From Alphaproteobacteria bacterium (GTDB taxonomy: Bacteria > Pseudomonadota > Alphaproteobacteria > Micropepsales > Micropepsaceae), in assembly GCA_003131925.1 (NCBI GenBank), contig PKWC01000057.1:9365-30452 (forward strand): DNA of 21,088 nucleotides. Direction: 5' to 3'. Both the position numbers and the translations under genes were made by a program. Below the pieces are notes generated by a model, which saw only the letters and a program-made list of their open reading frames with translations, ran no database searches and had not been told where the DNA came from. Positions 15,035 through 21,088 of the stretch are shown here, piece after piece (position 1 is the first letter of the stretch; each line of letters opens with the position of its first letter).

Positions 15035-15687
15035 GCGCAGCCGGCACCACCATCACGATTTCGGATCCCTACCGCCTCGCTCGTGGACCCAATCTCGCGC
15101 GCGGTCATGGCGGCGGCGGACCGGCCACCAAACGGGTGATCGTTGGCTACGGTTTCTGGCTGTTTTTGCTCTCGGACATCGTCATTTTCGCCTGCCTGTT
15201 CGCAACCTACACCGTGCTGGCGAATGCAACGGCTGGAGGACCTCGAGCGCGCGATATCTTCGATCTGAACCATGTCGCCATCGAGACGGCCTGTCTTCTT
15301 GCCTCGAGTTTCTTCTGCGGCCTGGCGACGATCGCCGTCGCGCGGCGCAATCAGATTCTCATCCAGGCAGCCTTGATCGCAACCGGGTTGCTGGGGCTTG
15401 CCTTCATTCTTCTGGAGGCTTCCGAGTTCGCAGCGCTGTACGCGCGCGGTGATGGACCGACGCGGAGCGCCTTCCTGACCGGATTCTTTACGCTCGTTGG
15501 CTGTCACGGCGTGCATGTCACGGCCGGCCTTTTATGGCTCGGCACAATGATGGCGCAGTTCTTCGCTAAGGGTTTCCGCCCCGACATTGGCCGGCGTTTC
15601 CTGTGCTTCAGCATGTTCTGGCACTTCCTTGATATTGTCTGGGTGGCGATTTTCTCGCTCGTTTATCTCGTGGGAACACGGCTATGA
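15031..15687 (+). CDS. cyoC: Cytochrome bo3-type ubiquinol oxidase subunit III
   Basis: A 218-residue subunit III with five predicted membrane segments, slightly longer than E. coli CyoC (204) because of a glycine-rich N-terminus. Family features include GFWLFLLSDIVIFACLFATY near 40-60, HGVHVTAGLLWLGTMM in the middle, and the closing FCFSMFWHFLDIVWVAIFSLVYLVG. This subunit supports assembly and stability and holds no redox centre. ATG 15031 overlaps the cyoB stop (ATGA), and the last codon overlaps the cyoD start in the same way, so translation is coupled. Confidence 0.93.
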   Translation: MSAAGTTITISDPYRLARGPNLARGHGGGGPATKRVIVGYGFWLFLLSDIVIFACLFATYTVLANATAGGPRARDIFDLNHVAIETACLLASSFFCGLATIAVARRNQILIQAALIATGLLGLAFILLEASEFAALYARGDGPTRSAFLTGFFTLVGCHGVHVTAGLLWLGTMMAQFFAKGFRPDIGRRFLCFSMFWHFLDIVWVAIFSLVYLVGTRL

Positions 15688-16076
15688 CAATCGACGCGAA
15701 CGGGCACGACCCCGAATATCAGGATGATGACAGGGGCGGCGCAAGCGACGAGCACAGCGCCCGGCTGGGGACATATGTCCTGGGGTTTGCGCTCGCGGTT
15801 TTGCTGACGATCGCGTCCTTCTGGGTCGCCAAAACCGACCTGATCTATGGGCCGGGCATTCCCGTGGCTCTGGCGACGCTCGCGGTGGCGCAGATGGGAA
15901 TCCATCTCGTCTTTTTCCTCCATCTCACGACAGCGCCCGACAACACCAACAACGTGCTTGCGCTCGCTTTCGGGCTGCTCATCGTGGGTCTGGTGGTGTT
16001 TGGTTCCGTGTGGATCATGGCGCACCTCAATCACAACCTCATGCCGATGCAGCAACTGATGCAGATGCAGCGGTGA
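15684..16076 (+). CDS. cyoD: Cytochrome bo3-type ubiquinol oxidase subunit IV
   Basis: A 130-residue protein of the prokaryotic COX4/CyoD family with an acidic, disordered N-terminus (about 1-25) and three hydrophobic segments. The motif VAQMGIHLVFFLHL in the second segment is characteristic. It assists CuB binding and oxidase assembly by family knowledge. It ends with a methionine- and glutamine-rich stretch. It is the last gene of the operon: cyoE (heme O synthase), which follows cyoD in E. coli, is not here and must be elsewhere if the enzyme carries heme o. The start overlaps the cyoC stop by four bases. Confidence 0.92.
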   Translation: MTIDANGHDPEYQDDDRGGASDEHSARLGTYVLGFALAVLLTIASFWVAKTDLIYGPGIPVALATLAVAQMGIHLVFFLHLTTAPDNTNNVLALAFGLLIVGLVVFGSVWIMAHLNHNLMPMQQLMQMQR

Positions 16077-16390
16077 AGCATACTATTTGCGGGTTCTCGC
16101 GCTCGGCTTCGCCTGCACCTTCGCGGTGCGCAATGCGTTATGGTTCGAGAGAGCGTGTTCGGTCTGGAATGAATCGCCACCCCAAGAGTGTCATTCCCGC
16201 GATGATCCCCCGGTTTAACCGGGGGAGAACCCAGAGGCAGTGTTTACGGAATTACTTCACGGAGCTTGGTCCCGGCTCTCCGCTTCGCGACTGCCTGCGC
16301 GAAGCCGAAGCTTCGCTTCGGCGAAGGCAGGTCGGCCGGGATGACACGCTTTAGTTTTATACGAGCGGAACGCGCCTTGGTTCGAAAAAA
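16077..16390. other. Convergent intergenic region with a repeat element
   Basis: Between the ends of cyoD (plus) and the transporter (minus). It contains a small hairpin (GCACC 16115-16119 and GGTGC 16125-16129, no T run) that may help end the cyo transcript, and the 160-bp repeat element listed separately. No gene is seen. Confidence 0.5.
16188..16347. repeat. 160-bp element with terminal inverted repeats, MITE/REP-like
   Basis: The ends are inverted copies: GTGTCATTCCCG (16188-16199) and CGGGATGACAC (16337-16347), matching apart from one extra T. Inside are a nearly perfect palindrome, CCCCCGGTT-T-AACCGGGGG (16207-16225), a GA-CCCAG stretch, and a 41-base palindromic unit (16291-16331) that is 37/41 identical to 10724-10764. 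It has no coding capacity. It resembles small non-autonomous repeats that accumulate between convergent genes. Confidence 0.65.
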
Positions 16391-16412
16391 CTACGTCCGC
16401 GCGACCTGCGCG
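16385..16412 (-). terminator. Possible rho-independent terminator of the sugar transporter gene
   Basis: On the minus strand a CGCGC-AGGTC-GCGCG hairpin (16412-16398) overlaps the last codons of the transporter and is followed, after GACGTAG, by six T residues (16390-16385). The seven-base gap between stem and T run makes it imperfect. Confidence 0.35.
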
Positions 16413-17716
16413 CCCCAACCCGTGGCGCCCAGGCCCCTCGCCACGAGCACGCCGTAGATCGCGACCCACACATAGCAGAGCACGGGCACGAAGAGCGCGG
16501 TCGCCAGCCCCCTTGCATCGGCGATGGCGCCCGTGGCGAGCGGTACGATCGCGCCGCCGACGATCGCCATGCAGAGCATCGCCGATCCGTTCGGCGTCTC
16601 CTCGTCCAGGCCTTCCGAAGCCAGCGCGAAGATGGTGGGGAACATGATCGAATTGAAAAGTCCGACCGCGATCAACGCATAGGCCGCGACGACACCCGTG
16701 GATAGAGACGATGCGGCAGCGAGAAGCCCCGCGCCCACCGCGCAAGCAGCAAGCGCATAGCCCGGCTTTGCGCGGCGCAGCACATAGGCGCCGACGAAGC
16801 GGCCGATCATCGCGCCGCCCCAGTAGAAACTCACATGCTGCCCCGCGCGCGCCGCGGGAAGGCCGAGCACGGAAGGCTGCATCAGGTAATTCGTCATCAC
16901 GCTGCCGATGGAGACTTCCGCGCCCACATAAAGAAAGATCGCGAGCGTCCCCAACATGAGTCTCGGCCGGCGCAGCAGCCGGGCAAGCTCGCGCAGGCTT
17001 GCGGCTTGCGGGCTCACGGGCGGCGTGCGCGCGTTGCGGTACATCCAGAAGGCGGCCGCGACCACGACGAGAACAGCGGCGATGGCGAGAAATGGAAGCT
17101 GCACCGCATGCGCTTCGCTCCTGCGCAGACGATCGAGTGCTGCGGGGGCGACGCCCGCCGCGTTCAGCGCGACCCCGCTGCCGATGATGAAGGCCGCGCC
17201 GACCCAGGGGCCGATGGTCGTGCCGAGCGAGTTGAAAGCCTGGGCAAGGGTGAGCCGGCTTGATGACGTGGCGTCCGCGCCCAGTCCCGCAATGAGCGGA
17301 TTGGCGACCACCTGCAACAGGGTGATTCCGGCCGCCATGACGAAAAGCGCGAACAGGAAGGCGGAAAAGCTTCCGATCGCGGCGGCGGGCGCAAAGAGAA
17401 GACAGCCCGAGGCCATCACCACGAGGCCGAGCACGGTGCTGCGCATATAGCCCGCGCGGGAGAGCACAAGACCCGCGGGAATCGAGAAGAAGAGATAGCC
17501 GAGGAAAAAGCTGAACTGCGTCAGCATCACTTCCGTGTAGGAAAGCGCGAACAATCCCTTGAGCTTGGGCACGAGGGAATCGACGAGGACGGTGGCGAAA
17601 CCCCAGGCGAAGAACAAGGACACGACGAGTGCAATGAGCGGGCGCTGTTGTGCGACGCCGCCCGCATCTACGTTTGGCTCACGCGCACCCGCGCGTTGCT
17701 GCTCGGTCGAGCTCAC
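16391..17716 (-). CDS. gluP: Sugar MFS transporter of the FucP/GluP (FHS) family
   Basis: A 441-residue major facilitator protein with 12 predicted membrane segments, which would take up a sugar with protons across the inner membrane. Family markers include FFAWGFATVLVDSLVPKLKGLFALSY (about 35-60), the VANPLIAGLG and LAQAFNSLGTTIGPWVG stretch (about 136-172), YVGAEVSIGSVMTNYL in the second half, and FNSIMFPTIFALASEGL near the end. These are features of the fucose/glucose/galactose porters, so a hexose or a short glycoside product is the likely substrate. The start is GTG at 17716, overlapping the stop of the upstream GH3 gene in a GTGA arrangement, so the two are translationally coupled. The pairing with a secreted GH3 enzyme suggests it imports the released sugar. 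Confidence 0.88.
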   Translation of the reverse strand: MSSTEQQRAGAREPNVDAGGVAQQRPLIALVVSLFFAWGFATVLVDSLVPKLKGLFALSYTEVMLTQFSFFLGYLFFSIPAGLVLSRAGYMRSTVLGLVVMASGCLLFAPAAAIGSFSAFLFALFVMAAGITLLQVVANPLIAGLGADATSSSRLTLAQAFNSLGTTIGPWVGAAFIIGSGVALNAAGVAPAALDRLRRSEAHAVQLPFLAIAAVLVVVAAAFWMYRNARTPPVSPQAASLRELARLLRRPRLMLGTLAIFLYVGAEVSIGSVMTNYLMQPSVLGLPAARAGQHVSFYWGGAMIGRFVGAYVLRRAKPGYALAACAVGAGLLAAASSLSTGVVAAYALIAVGLFNSIMFPTIFALASEGLDEETPNGSAMLCMAIVGGAIVPLATGAIADARGLATALFVPVLCYVWVAIYGVLVARGLGATGWGAQVART

Positions 17717-19998
17717 GGAGGCAAAACCTGCTCGTCGAGTGTCACGTGCATCATGTCCCCGAGCGATTGCGAGGAGGTTCCCACACGGACCCCGTAATCG
17801 CCTTTCGCGATGTGCCAGCGATCGCGGTCCACCTCGAATTGCGCCACGAGGCGCGGATCGGCGGTGATGCTCACGCGGTGGGTTTCGCCAGGCGCGAGAT
17901 CGATCTTGCTCCAGCCGATCAAACGCGCCGGCTCATCCGGACCCGGCGGCACGGCGTAAGCCTCGACCGTCTCCTTGCCTTCGACGGAGCCGTCATTGGT
18001 GACATTCGCGGAAACGGCGATCGTCGCGCCGCCCGAGGCTTGCGCGCCGTCGATGCGAAAGCTGCCGTAGGAGAGCCCGAAGCCGAAGGGAAAGAGCGGC
18101 ACGAGATTCTTTTTCTCGAACCAGCGATAGCCGACATCGGCGCCCTCGACATAGTCGACATCGAACCAGGCGCCATGCGCGTCAAGCCCGGGCAGGACGG
18201 GTCGCGGCAGCTGGTCTTCGCTCGCGGGAAAGGTGATGGGCAGCCTTCCGGATGGATTCACTTCGCCGAACAGCACATTGGCGGTCGCGTCGCCGCCTCC
18301 GTTTCCCGCATACCACGCTTCGACTACGGCGGGCACGTTCGCGAGCCACGGCATCAGCACCGGGCCGCCCGTTTCCAGCACCACGATCGTGCGCGGGTTG
18401 GCGGCAGCAACGGCCGCGATGAGCGCGTTCTGCGTGCCCGGCAGCGAAAGATTCGGGACGTCGCTGCCTTCCGTCATCCATTGCAACGCGAAAACGATCG
18501 CGACATCGGCGTTCTTCGCGGCCGAGACGGCAACCGCGATGTCCTCGCCATTCGCGTAGATGATGTGCGCCTCTGGCGCGGCGGTCTCGATCGCGACGAG
18601 CGGGGAATACGGATCGAACACATGGCCGCTCAGCGGCATCGCGCGTGCGCCGCCGGGCAGCACGATCACCGGGCCGCCGACCGGAAATTCGTTCGCCAGA
18701 CTGTGGCCGATGGGCATGACCTGCGAGGAGCCTCCGCCCGATAGCACGCCGATGTCCGCATGTCCGCCGATGACGGCAATGCTGCGCGGATGAGATGTGA
18801 GCGGCAGGAGCGCTCCCTCGTTCCGGAGCAGAACGATTCCGTCTTCCGCTTCCAGCTGCGCGGTTGCGAGATGGCCCGCGATATCGGAAAGGCGCGGGGT
18901 GGGCGGATTGTCGACGAGCCCGCGCACGAACATCGTGCGCAGGATGCGGTGGACCATGTCGTCGAGCCTCGCGGGCGCGACGCTGCCATCCGCGAGTGCC
19001 TGCGCGAGCGGCGCTGCGAAATAGAGCTGGCGGTCGAATCCCGAAGCCGATTCCTGGTCGAGACCGGAATTCGCGGATTCCACCGTGCTATGCACCGCGC
19101 CCCAATCGGAGAGTACCCAGCCGGGATATTTCCAGTCGCGCTTCAGTACCTCGTTCAGGAGGAACGGGTTTTCGCAGGAATAGACGCCGTTGTAGCGGTT
19201 GTAGGCGCACATCACCGCGCCCGGCGCGCCGCGCTCGATGGCGATCTCGAAAGCGAGAAGGTCGGATTCCCGTGCTTCCGCCTCGCCGATCTCCGCGCTC
19301 AATTCGCGGCGCCCCGTCTCCTGGTCGTTGAGCGCGAAATGCTTGACGGTCGAGATCACGTGCGCGCTCTGCACGCCCGCGACTTCCGCGCCCGCGATCG
19401 TGCCCGCAAGCAGAGGATCCTCTCCCGCATATTCGAAAGTGCGTCCGCCTCGCGGATCGCGGGCGAGATTCATCGCGCCGGCGAGCACGACACTGTAGCC
19501 GCGGTCGCGCGCCTCCGCGCCGAGCGCCGCTCCGCCCTGAAAGATGAGATCCGGATTCCAGGTCGCGGCCATCGCGAGCCCGGAGGGCAGCGCGGTCGCC
19601 TCATCGCCCGGCCGCGTATTGGCGCTGTTGGCGATGCCGAGCCCGGCATCGGATTCGACGAGAGAAGGAATACCGAGCCGCGGAATGCCCGGAATGAATC
19701 CCGCCGTGTTGCGAAGCTCGGCCTGGTATTCGGGCGGCGCGCCCCTGGAGAAGATGCTGCCGCCCTTCACGCCGAAGAAGCCGAGAACGAGGCGAAGCTT
19801 CTCGTCCTGAGTCATCTGCGCTTCGAGAAGCGCGGCGCGCGCATCGGGATCGAGAGACGGATTCATCCAGGGACGATCGGCCGGCGCGGGACTTTCGACT
19901 TGCGGAGTCTGCGCGCTCGCTACGACGTTCGCGCAAAGCGCTGCGAATACGCACGCTGCCGCGAAAAGTCGCGAATGGAATCGAATTCGCGGACGCAT
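17713..19998 (-). CDS. Secreted glycoside hydrolase family 3 enzyme, beta-glucosidase-like
   Basis: A 761-residue exported enzyme. Residues 1-29 form a signal peptide (cleavage near ASA-QT). The N-terminal GH3 barrel domain contains KHFALNDQETGR (219-230) and the nucleophile D298 in GWVLSDWGAVHS. The C-terminal GH3 domain begins about 385 and carries the likely acid/base E510 in MTEGSDVPNLSLPG. A fibronectin type III-like domain follows (about 660-755), starting after PFGFGLSYGSF. This layout is typical of BglX-like beta-glucosidases and related beta-xylosidases; exact specificity cannot be read. The ATG at 19998 is 12 bases after the SPFH gene stop, and the gene's end overlaps gluP, so all three may be co-transcribed. 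The product would hydrolyse oligosaccharides in the periplasm or outside for GluP to import. Confidence 0.92.
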   Translation of the reverse strand: MRPRIRFHSRLFAAACVFAALCANVVASAQTPQVESPAPADRPWMNPSLDPDARAALLEAQMTQDEKLRLVLGFFGVKGGSIFSRGAPPEYQAELRNTAGFIPGIPRLGIPSLVESDAGLGIANSANTRPGDEATALPSGLAMAATWNPDLIFQGGAALGAEARDRGYSVVLAGAMNLARDPRGGRTFEYAGEDPLLAGTIAGAEVAGVQSAHVISTVKHFALNDQETGRRELSAEIGEAEARESDLLAFEIAIERGAPGAVMCAYNRYNGVYSCENPFLLNEVLKRDWKYPGWVLSDWGAVHSTVESANSGLDQESASGFDRQLYFAAPLAQALADGSVAPARLDDMVHRILRTMFVRGLVDNPPTPRLSDIAGHLATAQLEAEDGIVLLRNEGALLPLTSHPRSIAVIGGHADIGVLSGGGSSQVMPIGHSLANEFPVGGPVIVLPGGARAMPLSGHVFDPYSPLVAIETAAPEAHIIYANGEDIAVAVSAAKNADVAIVFALQWMTEGSDVPNLSLPGTQNALIAAVAAANPRTIVVLETGGPVLMPWLANVPAVVEAWYAGNGGGDATANVLFGEVNPSGRLPITFPASEDQLPRPVLPGLDAHGAWFDVDYVEGADVGYRWFEKKNLVPLFPFGFGLSYGSFRIDGAQASGGATIAVSANVTNDGSVEGKETVEAYAVPPGPDEPARLIGWSKIDLAPGETHRVSITADPRLVAQFEVDRDRWHIAKGDYGVRVGTSSQSLGDMMHVTLDEQVLPP

Positions 19999-20010
19999 GG
20001 GAAGTTTGGT

Positions 20011-20940
20011 TTACCCCGCCGGTTTGGCAGCTTCGTTCGCCGAAATGAGCGCGGCGCGCAGCTGGTCGGCGATGTCGACCATTCCTCCTGGCGTGTGCGG
20101 CATCAGGATCACCTTGCTGCCGGACGAGACGCCGATCTCCTTCATGGTGTCGAAATATTGCGTCATCAGCACGAGCTTGAGTACCTCCGGGGCGGTGACG
20201 TCGCCGATCTTGTCCGTGAACGCCGCGATCGATTCGCGCAACCCGTCGACGATGGCGCGCCGCTGCTTGGCGATGCCTTCGCCCTGGAGGCGCTTGGATT
20301 CCGCCTCGGCCTCCGCGTTCTTGACGATGAGGATCTTGTTTGCTTCGCCTTTCGCCGCAGCCGCCACCTGCAACCGCTGCTGCGTCTGGATCTCGTTCAT
20401 CGCGGCCTTGACGTTGTCGGCGGGATTGACGTCGGTGACGAGCGCGTTTGGGATTTCGAAACCGTAGATCTTCATCGAGGCGTCGAGCTCGGTCTTCACC
20501 GAGGTGCCGACCTCGTCCTTCTTTTCGAACACTTCGTCGAGATTCATCTTGGGGACCTTGGCGCGGACCACGTCGAGAACGTAGGACGTGATCTGGTCGA
20601 CGTGATTTTGCAGCTTGTAATAGGAATCCGCTTCCTGTCCTTCGACCACGCGGTACTGCACCGCGACGAACAGCTTCACGAATACGTTGTCGAGCGTCTT
20701 GGTTTCCACCTCGACGGGCAGCTGGTGCACGCGCAGCGACACGCGCTGCGCGACCCCGTCGATCAGGGGGATCTTGACGTTGAGGCCGGGAGGCGCCGTG
20801 CGCACATATCGCCCGAAGCGCTCGATGATCGCCCGGCTCTGCTGCTCGACCGTGAAGAACGTGCCGGAGAGAACGATGAGAACGACGAGCGCGAATACGG
20901 CCCAGAATACAAATGAAACAAAGTGCTCCGGCCCCGACAT
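20011..20940 (-). CDS. SPFH/band-7 domain membrane protein (HIR/stomatin-like)
   Basis: A 309-residue protein with one N-terminal membrane anchor (about 8-28), an SPFH domain (about 28-200) and an alanine/glutamate-rich coiled-coil segment (about 190-235). Clear motifs are VEQQSRAIIERFGRY, PPGLNVKIPLIDGVAQRVSLR and YRVVEGQEADSYYKL; the repeated A-A-KGEANKILIVKNAEAEAESKRLQGEGIAKQRRAI region is typical of HIR/prohibitin-like members. Such proteins form oligomeric microdomain scaffolds in the inner membrane. ATG 20940 has AAGGGG about nine bases upstream. Why it precedes a glycosidase/transporter pair is unclear; the 12-base gap suggests co-transcription, although it could be chance. Confidence 0.9.
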   Translation of the reverse strand: MSGPEHFVSFVFWAVFALVVLIVLSGTFFTVEQQSRAIIERFGRYVRTAPPGLNVKIPLIDGVAQRVSLRVHQLPVEVETKTLDNVFVKLFVAVQYRVVEGQEADSYYKLQNHVDQITSYVLDVVRAKVPKMNLDEVFEKKDEVGTSVKTELDASMKIYGFEIPNALVTDVNPADNVKAAMNEIQTQQRLQVAAAAKGEANKILIVKNAEAEAESKRLQGEGIAKQRRAIVDGLRESIAAFTDKIGDVTAPEVLKLVLMTQYFDTMKEIGVSSGSKVILMPHTPGGMVDIADQLRAALISANEAAKPAG

Positions 20941-21088
20941 GATGAATTCCCCTTCGGTGAGTCGTTCGCGCTCGAGAGTAACGCAGCGGATGCAATGATT
21001 CTATTGCACAGCGCCGAAGCGTCGTTCGCATTACCCCTCACCCGCGTTACGCTTTCCTCCCCCGCTCTTCGTGGCGGCGTGCCCCCGC
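20941..21088. other. Upstream region of the SPFH gene, to window edge
   Basis: About 148 bases on the 5' side of the SPFH gene, probably holding its promoter. I found no convincing -35/-10 pair and no other gene in this stretch. Confidence 0.3.

Noticed and set aside
12108..16076. aa3-type cytochrome c oxidase
   Set aside because: Subunit II has no CuA ligands, and subunit I keeps the ubiquinol-site residues R71, D75, H97 and Q100.
16188..16347. CRISPR array or insertion sequence
   Set aside because: There are no regularly spaced direct repeats and no transposase frame; it fits a short non-coding inverted-repeat element.
18760..20916. A 718-codon open frame on the plus strand
   Set aside because: It lies antisense to the clear GH3 and SPFH genes and has the composition of a shadow frame.

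Overview
This window comes from a GC-rich (roughly 60-65% GC) proteobacterium, most likely an alphaproteobacterium. The evidence is the strong G/C wobble bias, the small XRE regulator with a GGG-x-GVRLK tail, the alphaproteobacterial style of the hydrogenase-4-like and cyo operons, and short palindromic dispersed repeats. The species cannot be named from sequence alone. I see no phage, IS element, CRISPR array, tRNA or rRNA.

Layout. (1) 1-208, minus: 5' end of a tyrosine phenol-lyase/tryptophanase-family gene, cut by the window edge. (2) 559-7942, plus: a small XRE regulator with a frameshifted tail, then a tightly packed six-gene operon related to hydrogenase-4 and complex I (hyfB-hyfC-hyfE-hyfF-hyfG-hyfI order). 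(3) 8176-9194, minus: a small lipoprotein and a bacteriohemerythrin. (4) 9676-11882, plus: a zinc alcohol dehydrogenase and an EpsC-type serine O-acetyltransferase. (5) 12108-16076, plus: cyoABCD, a bo3-type quinol oxidase, without cyoE. (6) 16391-20940, minus: a probable three-gene unit reading SPFH/band-7 protein, then secreted GH3 glycosidase, then GluP/FucP-like sugar transporter.

The most interesting object is the hydrogenase-4-like operon. Its large subunit has lost all four cysteines that bind the Ni-Fe site (S207 and S210 replace the first pair, S497 and G500 the second). It also ends three residues after the second motif, so it has no C-terminal tail for a maturation protease. The small subunit keeps all four ligands of the proximal 4Fe-4S cluster, and the membrane subunits keep key charged residues for ion translocation. 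This fits the poorly characterised 'energy-converting hydrogenase-related' (Ehr) group and argues against a real hydrogenase. HyfD, the HyfH ferredoxin subunit and the Ni maturation genes are absent from the window, so the electron donor and acceptor are unknown.

Other points worth a second look are a hemerythrin with one iron-ligand His replaced by Asp, an inverted repeat that would bury the cyoA start codon in a hairpin, and at least two copies of a palindromic repeat, one inside a 160-bp element with terminal inverted repeats. How the blocks cooperate is inference: the Ehr-like complex and the bo3 oxidase are both membrane energy-conserving enzymes, and the minus-strand block looks like a glycoside-degradation and sugar-uptake unit.
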